Source of the DNA: a candidate division KSB1 bacterium
Lineage (GTDB): Bacteria; Zhuqueibacterota; Zhuqueibacteria; Thermofontimicrobiales; Thermofontimicrobiaceae
Direction: 5' to 3'
Assembly: GCA_034506395.1 (NCBI GenBank)
Contig: JAPDPQ010000013.1
Span: 1 to 64,000, forward strand
DNA: 64,000 nt
Part shown: piece by piece, positions 48,641-56,022 of the stretch
Layout: each line of letters begins with the position of its first letter
Position numbering within the stretch: the first letter of the stretch is position 1
Notes under the pieces: model-generated
Told to the model about the DNA's origin: nothing
The model's input: only the letters and a program-made list of their open reading frames with translations
The model's database searches: none
Translations under genes and position numbers: made by a program

Positions 48641-49603
48641 ATGATCATTAAGGATTTTTTCGCTGGACGCCAAGAATTTGTCATTGCAAGACAGACCCAT
48701 GAAAAAGAGCTCACGGATCATAGCGCGAATTACGCAAAGCGCATCGAAATGTCACTTGCACTGAGTCTGTTGATTGCGCTCATATTTTTTCAACTGTTCC
48801 CTAGCCGCAACGATCGGAACAAAGAACGAGATTTGGTCACGGTTGCATTAGAAATGGTAGAGATACCGGTGACGAAACAGGAGCCTCCGCCGCCCCCTCC
48901 TCCAGTTCAAGAGATGATCACTGATTATTCAGTAGTGATTAAAAACAATCATAACGATATTCACCAGCTCCGAGAGGAATTGGAGGATGTCACCTTAGAA
49001 TTAGAGGTGAAACCGACGGATAATCTTCTTGCTAACTCGCAGCTTGATAATTTCAATTATGCGATGATGATGCGAAATCGGATGGATGATCGAGGCGCCT
49101 CCCTAGATCTGGCGCCGAATCGCGCGAATATCGGCAGATATGCTGATGCAGGCTTGACTTTTGATCCGACCACAGCGACTACCAGCAAAAAATTTGTCGA
49201 CACTGGGGCAAATTTAGACAGCCCTCCCCTTTCAATGGAGACTTCATCGAAACCAGCGGAGACGAAACCGGTTGAAGCGGAGTTGATCCCAATCAATCGA
49301 AACCAATTTCTTCTCAGGGAATCAGAATCGACAATTGGGACGAGCGAATATCGTTTGTGGAACAAGATCAATGCCGCACTTGATCGTCTAGATAAGAACC
49401 GCTTTGGGAAGCTTCCAGAGAATGTGCAACGAAGCGGCAATGGTTTGATCATCACTTTGAGTTATTCTGATGGAGTAATTCATGAGATCTTTTGGACAAA
49501 AGGAGGAAAAGTGGTCATACGTGTTACTGGTAACCGTCCTCAACAGCAGATATTGGAACTGCAAAAAGCATTGGATGCATTGATCCAATTAACTTTGCTC
49601 TAA
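48641..49603 (+). CDS. TonB-like inner-membrane protein with non-canonical C-terminus
   Basis: A 320-residue protein. A short cytoplasmic part (1-35), with HEKELTDHSANYAKRIEMSL, is followed by a membrane helix (36-54). LEMVEIPVTKQEPPPPPPPV (about 70-89) is the TonB-family N-terminal plan of FCB bacteria. The periplasmic linker is long and hydrophilic. The last 85 residues (YRLWNKINAALDRLDKNRFG, then GLIITLSYSDGVIHEIFW) do not show the usual TonB YPx(x)A and VxxSSG signatures, so the partner may not be an ordinary TonB-dependent receptor. ATG 48641 has AAGGA upstream; the TTG 48617 extension is unlikely. It heads the cluster of secreted proteins after a 428-base gap. Confidence 0.7.
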   Translation: MIIKDFFAGRQEFVIARQTHEKELTDHSANYAKRIEMSLALSLLIALIFFQLFPSRNDRNKERDLVTVALEMVEIPVTKQEPPPPPPPVQEMITDYSVVIKNNHNDIHQLREELEDVTLELEVKPTDNLLANSQLDNFNYAMMMRNRMDDRGASLDLAPNRANIGRYADAGLTFDPTTATTSKKFVDTGANLDSPPLSMETSSKPAETKPVEAELIPINRNQFLLRESESTIGTSEYRLWNKINAALDRLDKNRFGKLPENVQRSGNGLIITLSYSDGVIHEIFWTKGGKVVIRVTGNRPQQQILELQKALDALIQLTLL

Positions 49604-50031
49604 ACCATCAAGAAACGTGCCCCTAGTTTCGATTATTTCATTCAATATTGTGCGAAGCAACAGGCTGATAAAGAATTGCTGTGACCGAAATGTGTCGTAA
49701 TTAATTTCCTATGCGCGTATGGTGCTCCCCAACCAGAACTGTGAATATTACCGAGCGAAGGGGTGCGTTCTATTTAGACCATTGCTAAGCCAATAATCCA
49801 TAGATTGGAAGGGAATTGCTGGCGCAATCGATCACTGAAGCGGATGGGCAACTTGGCTTTCGAGGGGAGATGATTTTGTTGAAAAGATAACAGCCTTAAT
49901 AGATATGCCTTTCAAATAAGCCCTGCAAGATTCGATCAAATCAATGCTGCTCGGAAAATTCGGCAGAGTTAGGAAAATGAACGTTGCTTTTCACCAAACG
50001 ATCAGACTGCGGGAGCATAAATCAATCATAG
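49604..50031. other. Intergenic region before the secreted-protein cluster
   Basis: 428 bases with no supportable open frame and no clear terminator. It may hold a separate promoter for the five-gene unit, so co-transcription with the TonB-like gene is uncertain. Confidence 0.45.
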
Positions 50032-50778
50032 ATGCGAATTGCAATGATGCACCGAACTCATAAGATAGTCAAAATTCTGGGCGGTTGGCTCATAACAGCG
50101 ACATCCTTTCTGTTTGTCAGCGTCGTTTGGTGCCAGTCTGTGGCAGACCAATATGAACGGATCAAGGCCTATTTTAATGACAAGAGCTACTATAGCACGG
50201 TCAACTTATGTAAACAAGTGATCCAGCGTTGCGAAACCGCACCAGAACCAGAATGCTGGTATACCAATATCATGAAGGATATTTACCGCTACAAAGGGTT
50301 CACGGAATTTGAGCTTTTCAAAGCTGAGCAGGATCCCAAGCGGTTAACCGATGCCATTGAATCGCTGACCATTAGCTTCAATTTATTTAAAGACCCAGAC
50401 GTTCAATTTGTGAAGGGTTACCTGATCGCCCTCAATGCGATCCGAATCGGTAATCGCACCGATTTGTCGGGCCTGGTCACAGCTTGGGAGGCGCTATTAA
50501 GCCTCCATGCGCGGGAAGGCTGGCAGGTTTCAGCAGAATTGCTCGATAAAATAAAGCTGTTCATTCGCATTGCAGAGCGATATACCGAACCGGTCCCCAA
50601 CAAAAATTATCAAGGGGTCTTTGCGCGGTTCATTATTTTGTTAGCCCTTGATCTGGCAGAAAAAGGCAAGCTTAAATCTGAAGAACAAAAGGAATTTGAA
50701 ACACTCCGCCAAAAATATTATCGTGAGGATGGGGAGCAGTGGCAAAAATGGCGAAGCAATTCCTCTCCACCCAAATAA
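50032..50778 (+). CDS. Secreted protein of unknown function, pair A, short member
   Basis: A 248-residue protein with a signal peptide ending near WCQS (about residue 36). The mature part is helical and TPR-like in composition: YERIKAYFNDKSYYSTVNLCKQVIQRCE, then IYRYKGFTEFELFK, then a lysine-rich hydrophilic tail. It is a clear paralogue of the first half of the next gene's product: VNLCKQ(V/I)I(Q/E)RCE and YRYKGF(T/S)EF are shared and the order is the same throughout. Three cysteines around residues 63-83 recur in the paralogue at the same spacing, so disulfides are possible. Alternative starts at ATG 50044 and 50047 exist. No known family is recognised. Confidence 0.75.
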   Translation: MRIAMMHRTHKIVKILGGWLITATSFLFVSVVWCQSVADQYERIKAYFNDKSYYSTVNLCKQVIQRCETAPEPECWYTNIMKDIYRYKGFTEFELFKAEQDPKRLTDAIESLTISFNLFKDPDVQFVKGYLIALNAIRIGNRTDLSGLVTAWEALLSLHAREGWQVSAELLDKIKLFIRIAERYTEPVPNKNYQGVFARFIILLALDLAEKGKLKSEEQKEFETLRQKYYREDGEQWQKWRSNSSPPK

Positions 50779-50817
50779 TGCCGTTTCATTTTTTAATAAA
50801 AATTGGAGAGTGCAGCA

Positions 50818-52260
50818 ATGAAGAAATTTGGTCTATCCCTTGTGTTCGTTTATTGGATTACCTCGGTATCAATTGGCTTAACGCAAGATGTGCGAACATT
50901 GTATGATAAAGTTCGCAAAGAATATGAGGCTGGCAATTTCGCCACCGTAGTCAATTTATGCAAGCAGATCATCGAGCGCTGCGAGCAAAATTATCCCGAC
51001 GCCGAATGCCGATATACCGATGTCATGAAGAATGTTTATCGGTACAAGGGATTCTCCGAGTTCCGGATTTATACTCAGGAACAAAACATGGATCAACTGG
51101 AGGAAGCGATTAATTCGCTTACGAAAAGCTATGAGCTCTATGGTGATCCAGAAATCTCGTTCAATTATGGCTACATGCAATCGCTTCGAGCGATCAAGTT
51201 GAAAAACGGTCGGGATCTGGATGGCCTGGTGAATGCGTGGCGTGGGATTTTGGGTATTTACGCGAGGGACGAATGGACAGTGTCAAATGATTTGTTGAAC
51301 AAGCTCAAAATATTCATTCAGCAGGCGGTCGAGATATCGATTACACCGCCGGACAGTGCTCTTACTACGGGTCGCTTCCCCAGTTTTATGATTCGGTTGG
51401 CCTGCGATCTTGCGCAGAAGCGAACATTAGCGCGGGAGGATAGCATTTTTTTCAATGTTTATTATCGACGAGCCATCGACGATGAATACAACCTCCGCGG
51501 CAACGAATGGCGCGCCCGAGGTTTTGAGGCAGAACAGATCTTTAAAGCCAATCCCTATGATTCTACCTATCGCATTTGCCGCGGCTACTTAGAGCTGGCA
51601 TTGCGCTTCGCGAAAAGCACCCAACGAAAGGCCGAGATGCTGAAAGAACTCACGAAGGTGGCACTCTACATGGAAAAAGAGGGCCGCAATAGTCGCAGGG
51701 AAACAGAACTCCAATATGCACGGGAAAAAGCCAGTCAAGCGTACACCATTCTCCAGGAGCATCGTTCTGACATCCCTCGAGAGCTGGAAAACGAGATCAA
51801 AAAGGTCTATGGCAATGCGATATTTCGATTGGTGGATTACTATTTTAGTATCACGACATCGAAAGACCGCATGAACTCGTTTTTAACCGCCCGTCGCATC
51901 GGCGAAGAACTTTTGGTCCCTGACGGTCAGGGGGGGTTGAAACAGAAATTCCAATGGGAAGGCTATGAGGATCTTTATTTGAAACTGTCCGATGTCGGGT
52001 ACGAGCTCGGTGATGAAAAATTTGCGGTTGATATGGTAGATAAAGCCTGGAAGGCAGTGTTGGAAATCAATCATATTCAATTGCAGCAGATCTATGGCCC
52101 AATTCCGCCGCAAACCGCAAAAGAACTATTGCAATTCGCCCAAGTCTATCAGCAAATTGCCGAGCGATTTGGGCTGCAATCCGTGCTACATTGGTTGCGG
52201 CCAATTATAAAAACCCTGTCCCAGAAATCGTTTTATACCACCAAAGGAGGAGGATATTGA
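50818..52260 (+). CDS. Secreted protein of unknown function, pair A, long member
   Basis: A 480-residue exported protein. Signal peptide 1-22 (ending GLTQD). Residues about 23-240 repeat the whole fold of the preceding protein, including VVNLCKQIIERCE, YRYKGFSEF and the final GNEWRARG, which corresponds to GEQWQKWR there. The second half (about 240-480) is extra, helical and rich in AxxA-type tetratricopeptide-like patterns. ATG 50818 follows GGAGAG; the TTG 50803 extension lacks support. The stop overlaps the strong AAAGGAGGAGG site of the next gene. The gap to the preceding gene is 39 bases, so the two are one unit. Confidence 0.75.
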   Translation: MKKFGLSLVFVYWITSVSIGLTQDVRTLYDKVRKEYEAGNFATVVNLCKQIIERCEQNYPDAECRYTDVMKNVYRYKGFSEFRIYTQEQNMDQLEEAINSLTKSYELYGDPEISFNYGYMQSLRAIKLKNGRDLDGLVNAWRGILGIYARDEWTVSNDLLNKLKIFIQQAVEISITPPDSALTTGRFPSFMIRLACDLAQKRTLAREDSIFFNVYYRRAIDDEYNLRGNEWRARGFEAEQIFKANPYDSTYRICRGYLELALRFAKSTQRKAEMLKELTKVALYMEKEGRNSRRETELQYAREKASQAYTILQEHRSDIPRELENEIKKVYGNAIFRLVDYYFSITTSKDRMNSFLTARRIGEELLVPDGQGGLKQKFQWEGYEDLYLKLSDVGYELGDEKFAVDMVDKAWKAVLEINHIQLQQIYGPIPPQTAKELLQFAQVYQQIAERFGLQSVLHWLRPIIKTLSQKSFYTTKGGGY

Positions 52261-52262
52261 CC

Positions 52263-52811
52263 ATGAAAGCAAAGATCATTTTGACCAGTGCGATAGTGAT
52301 AATGTTATTCAGCTCTGTGAACATGGCGCAATCTTTGATCAAAACCAAATTCGAACAACAAATGGTGGATTATGAGAACGATGTAGTTCGTTGTTATAAT
52401 GAGATGCAGAAATTTTTGGAGCAAGAGGATCGCAATCTTGCTGAAATGATCGCCTTTGAAAACTTGTTATCGATATATGTGGATCGGATTTTAGAAATTT
52501 ACAGCACAATGGAACGATTAGCGGGTTCATCGCTGGAGACCTATCGCGGGGTTGCGGCGCGAGCCCTGATCTTTCGATCGCTGACTTATTTGGAGCGCTC
52601 GAAGCAGGCCAAGGAGAATTTCAACAAGGCGGTAGCCGATTACAAGTATGCGCTCCAGCTCTATAAGGGCACTTCCATTCCGATTATGAACAAAAAATTA
52701 CCTTACGAGGTCTGGATCGGCCGGAAGATGTATACCCGATTGGCCGATCTTCTGGACGATAAAAATAAAGCGTTTAATTTGCTCAATTCTTTACAGGACA
52801 TCAACGAATAG
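52263..52811 (+). CDS. Secreted protein of unknown function, pair B, short member
   Basis: A 182-residue exported protein with a signal peptide (1-22, ending NMAQS). The mature part is helical: MVDYENDVVRCYNEMQKF, then AFENLLSIYVDRILEIY, then VAARALIFRSLTYLER. It aligns with the first 180 residues of the next protein, sharing YENDxxxxYxEyQK, AFE(N/D)xxSIYVxxxLEIY, AARALI(F/Y)R(S/A)L(T/I)YLE and the late (R/E)xYTRL motif. Its start directly follows the stop of the preceding gene, with a very strong Shine-Dalgarno sequence (52244-52254). The frame opens at 52191, but that overlap is not credible. Confidence 0.75.
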   Translation: MKAKIILTSAIVIMLFSSVNMAQSLIKTKFEQQMVDYENDVVRCYNEMQKFLEQEDRNLAEMIAFENLLSIYVDRILEIYSTMERLAGSSLETYRGVAARALIFRSLTYLERSKQAKENFNKAVADYKYALQLYKGTSIPIMNKKLPYEVWIGRKMYTRLADLLDDKNKAFNLLNSLQDINE

Positions 52812-52821
52812 AAGGTTTATT

Positions 52822-54084
52822 ATGCGCAGCAGGTTCTGGTGGTTCTGGTTATTGCTAATGGCGAATTTGATCGCTTCAGCTCATGGACAATCGCTTGATC
52901 GGATTTTACTTCCACAAATGGAACGGTATGAAAATGATATTCAGAACACCTATCGAGAATATCAAAAAATCTATTATGAGAAAAAATCCAGTCTTGCCGA
53001 ATTGCGTGCATTCGAAGATATCATTTCGATTTATGTGTCTCAATTGCTGGAAATCTACGAGACGCTGTCGCTTTCTGGCTATGGGAATTTGGATCGTCCT
53101 CGAGATATTGCAGCGCGGGCGCTCATCTATCGCGCATTGATCTATTTGGAAAAGGCACCCCTCAATTTGGAATATTATGAAAAAGCCTGTTATGACTATT
53201 ACCAGGCGTTGGCGATGTTCGAATCAAGCGATGCGATCCCTGCGATCTTCAAAAAACTCCCGAATCCAGTTTTGGTTGGTGCAAAAGAATACACTCGCCT
53301 GATCGATGTCATCGATTTCAAAGGCAGCGATCTTTATGCATTTGGGAAAGTGAATCTCAATTTGCGGAATTTTAAAATCACCACCAATCTGGACATCGAT
53401 GAAATGGAGTTCATGCGTGTGGCAAGTCCATCGGATAAAATGAAGTATACTTACCTGTTGGCAGAAGACCGCATAAAAGACACCTTCAAAAAAGTCCTTG
53501 TCAATGACGGTCGCAGTAGCACCTTTTTAGCTTTGCCAGAGGGCTCCTACTTCATCAAGTCAAAGACCAAGGGGCGCTCATCGCGGCATGTCTATCTTTC
53601 TGCGCTCTACATCCGCGCCAATCAACAGCATAACTACTATGTGGAACCGTTGGTCAATTGGTTCATTATGTACGAATCCCCAGGAAGCCAGAAACCACGG
53701 TTGGCTCGATTAGCAGCCGATCAACGATCAAGCGTCTCAGGAAATGGAAAAGACCTTGTCTTTGCGAAAGCGGGGAGCAGCAAAGATAAACGGCTTTACA
53801 TGGAAAAGGTGATTCGCTTAGCGGAAATTGTGAATTCGGCGCTCGAGAAAGTCGCTGCCGACGAAATCTTTAACATCAAAGACCCCTGGATCCGCAATAA
53901 ATTTGCCAATACGGTCGCAGAAATTTTAAACGCCCATATCGAGACACCAAACTACCACAATTGCTGGAGCCGCTGGATGCTCTCCTGGATCATCGCGAAG
54001 GAAATTACAGAAAAATTCAGCCCAGAAACCGATGTGCCAACAGAACTCATTAAATTGGTCTATCTCTGTCTGAAGGAGATTTAA
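52822..54084 (+). CDS. Secreted protein of unknown function, pair B, long member
   Basis: A 420-residue exported protein. Signal peptide 1-22 (ending AHGQS). Residues about 25-175 are paralogous to the preceding protein. Residues about 175-290 are beta-rich, and FLALPEGSYFIKSK with later VYLSALYIRANQ resembles a PEGA-like surface module, a weak match. A flexible, charged stretch (about 290-325) follows, then a helical C-terminus holding P376-N377-Y378-H379-N380-C381-W382. The same PNYxNCW pattern begins the mature part of the next protein. Gaps to neighbours are 10 and 12 bases, so it is firmly in the operon. Confidence 0.75.
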   Translation: MRSRFWWFWLLLMANLIASAHGQSLDRILLPQMERYENDIQNTYREYQKIYYEKKSSLAELRAFEDIISIYVSQLLEIYETLSLSGYGNLDRPRDIAARALIYRALIYLEKAPLNLEYYEKACYDYYQALAMFESSDAIPAIFKKLPNPVLVGAKEYTRLIDVIDFKGSDLYAFGKVNLNLRNFKITTNLDIDEMEFMRVASPSDKMKYTYLLAEDRIKDTFKKVLVNDGRSSTFLALPEGSYFIKSKTKGRSSRHVYLSALYIRANQQHNYYVEPLVNWFIMYESPGSQKPRLARLAADQRSSVSGNGKDLVFAKAGSSKDKRLYMEKVIRLAEIVNSALEKVAADEIFNIKDPWIRNKFANTVAEILNAHIETPNYHNCWSRWMLSWIIAKEITEKFSPETDVPTELIKLVYLCLKEI

Positions 54085-54096
54085 GGAAGAACAAGT

Positions 54097-55071
54097 ATGA
54101 AACGAAAACATAGCTATTTGATGCCTTGGATCGCGGTGATGCTTTTTTTTATTCCATCGCCTTCGATGGCTCAATCCCCAAATTATGACAATTGCTGGAA
54201 ATCGCAGCGCTACACCACGCTGTTAGATACCATGCTCTCTGTTATGTTGAAGCCGATAGAAGATGTTTATAAGCAACACGATTTCATCCAGACATTTGGT
54301 TGTGCTTATGAAGAGGATGATATTGAGCAAAATTCGATCCGCGCAGTGTATCGTGCGATTATCCAATCCATTCGCAACCGCAAGGTGAGTTTGCGAGACG
54401 ATCTGGATACGATCCTGGAATCGCAACCACCGCGCCCCGATAATTTGATGCGCGAGTACTCGATGTACGTGAATATCCCAACTCAGGGCCAACCAAAGGC
54501 GGCTCGTTATGAGATCAAAATCTTGGATCTGGAAGCGGTGCCCACCATCGAATCTGAAAAAGCCGTGTGGACCCGAATCGTAACGCGTTATGCTTATAAA
54601 GAGGATTTCAATATCGCCCCGATCGCCGATCAGAATCCGTCAGAATTCGTCAAGGTTATGGCAGAAGCTCAACAGATTTTGAAAACCTTGGAACGTCGCA
54701 AGTTTAATAAGCTGAGAAAAGTGCTGAATATCGAGAGCGAAGCCACGATGTTTCCCCGAAGCATCGACGAGCTGATGTTCGGCGACTCAATGACGCTATT
54801 CGATGAGCTTAATCCTGAAACGGAATATTTTGGGATTTACCTCGGCAAAGGGATTTTCACCTGCGAGACACCCAATCATGGGGTAGTAATTTGCAAATTT
54901 GGAGAAGAACGGCTCTATCAGCTTCGCATTGATGTCAACTCATTTCGAAGGACTACTCCGCTATACGCAGAGCTCAATTACCAGGCTCCAGAAGTGATTT
55001 TGGAATGCCTATTCCTAAAATTCTCCCATGAAAAGCCCAAAAGCCTGCCGGCGTTGGGTTTGATCCGATAA
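54097..55071 (+). CDS. Secreted protein of unknown function, last gene of the cluster
   Basis: A 324-residue exported protein. The signal peptide ends at SMAQS (about residue 26). The mature N-terminus is PNYDNCW (28-34), a motif shared with the C-terminus of the preceding protein. Further C residues occur in FGCAYEED. The middle is helical, and the C-terminal third is beta-rich (YFGIYLGKGIFTCETPNHGVVICKFGEERLYQLRID). I recognise no family. It is followed by a rho-independent terminator at 55170-55196, which closes the unit. Confidence 0.75.
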   Translation: MKRKHSYLMPWIAVMLFFIPSPSMAQSPNYDNCWKSQRYTTLLDTMLSVMLKPIEDVYKQHDFIQTFGCAYEEDDIEQNSIRAVYRAIIQSIRNRKVSLRDDLDTILESQPPRPDNLMREYSMYVNIPTQGQPKAARYEIKILDLEAVPTIESEKAVWTRIVTRYAYKEDFNIAPIADQNPSEFVKVMAEAQQILKTLERRKFNKLRKVLNIESEATMFPRSIDELMFGDSMTLFDELNPETEYFGIYLGKGIFTCETPNHGVVICKFGEERLYQLRIDVNSFRRTTPLYAELNYQAPEVILECLFLKFSHEKPKSLPALGLIR

Positions 55072-55169
55072 CCGTTTCATTTTCTCGTTATTTGCCCAGG
55101 CATTTTCCTCAATCATGATAGACGATTGAAAATAATCCTTGCTTTTTATTCTGATTGTTTGTAAAATCT

Positions 55170-55196
55170 AACGCCCAGTTTTGGGCGTTTCTTATT
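55170..55196 (+). terminator. Rho-independent terminator closing the secreted-protein cluster
   Basis: AACGCCCA (55170-55177) pairs with TGGGCGTT (55182-55189), followed by TCTTATT. It lies 98 bases after the last gene of the cluster. TTGCTT and TAAAAT, 17 bases apart (55139-55167), lie just before it and may be coincidental. Confidence 0.65.
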
Positions 55197-55320
55197 ATTG
55201 ACCAAAACCTGCGTAAAGAGACAATTGTTGCAAGCCCGAACCAGGTAAATGCTGTCAGTTGCACAAGCAAATGGTTATCGCAAGATAATGATTGGTGAAC
55301 TCAAAAAGGGAGAACGAATT

Positions 55321-55878
55321 ATGACACGGCATGAGACTGTTTTAACAAAAGGGACAACGGGTTTATTGGTAATTGATATTCAGGAGCGAATTAATGCAGT
55401 GATGAAATACCGAGAGCGCGTTGTGAAGAATACTGCGAAATTGATCAGCGGTTTAAAAATTTTAAATGTGCCAATCTTCGTAACCGAACAATATCGCAAG
55501 GGATTGGGGCCAACCGAAAAGCCAATTTTAGATTTGATCAATCAATCGACAATTGTGGAGAAGATGACCTATAGTTGTTGCATGGCTCAGCCGCTGATGG
55601 AGCAATTGCGCACCCATCAGATAAAACAAGTGGCCGTTTGCGGCATCGAAACGCATGTCTGTGTTTTGCAAACATGCTTGGATCTGTTGGCTCATGGCTT
55701 TCAGGTCCATCTGGTAACTGATGCGATTTCGTCGCGCCGAAAATTGGATCACGAGGCCGCGATCGATCGAATGGTTCAAGCCGGGGTTATCCCGACCACT
55801 ACCGAAGCCGTTCTGTTCGAACTGCTGGAACAAGCTGGCACACCAGAATTCAAACAGATATCCAAATTGGTAAAATAA
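55321..55878 (+). CDS. Isochorismatase-family cysteine hydrolase
   Basis: A 185-residue hydrolase of the isochorismatase-like superfamily (YcaC, nicotinamidase and related enzymes). The catalytic triad is D19 in VIDIQERI, K81 in VEKMTYSC and C114 in CGIETHVCVLQT; TEQYRKGLGPT is the characteristic loop. The substrate is unknown; members act on amides, carbamates or isochorismate. ATG 55321 follows AAGGGAGA; the frame's extension to 55249 is unsupported. It sits between two terminators and is probably a single-gene transcript. Confidence 0.88.
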   Translation: MTRHETVLTKGTTGLLVIDIQERINAVMKYRERVVKNTAKLISGLKILNVPIFVTEQYRKGLGPTEKPILDLINQSTIVEKMTYSCCMAQPLMEQLRTHQIKQVAVCGIETHVCVLQTCLDLLAHGFQVHLVTDAISSRRKLDHEAAIDRMVQAGVIPTTTEAVLFELLEQAGTPEFKQISKLVK

Positions 55879-55908
55879 AAAAATCCCAGCACCCTTGGTG
55901 CTGGGATT
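55875..55908 (-). terminator. Rho-independent terminator for the clpC transcript
   Basis: AATCCCAGCACC (55882-55893) pairs perfectly over 12 bases with GGTGCTGGGATT (55897-55908), with a three-base loop. On the minus strand it is followed by a T-rich tail (seven T). It lies about 115 bases past the clpC stop. On the plus strand there is no T-run, but it may also end the isochorismatase transcript. Confidence 0.8.
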
Positions 55909-56022
55909 GAATGGCGAAAACATTTATCTGCTTATTCCCAGATCCATCGATTTTCCTGCCCCAAAAATTCATTAATCTTTTTCAAGCCGGTCTCAAAGGT
56001 CTCGAAGTCTTATTGCCTCATT

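Noticed and set aside
55139..55167. TTGCTT and TAAAAT with 17-base spacing, promoter-like
   Set aside because: Transcription would start inside the terminator hairpin at 55170-55189, so a chance match is more likely.
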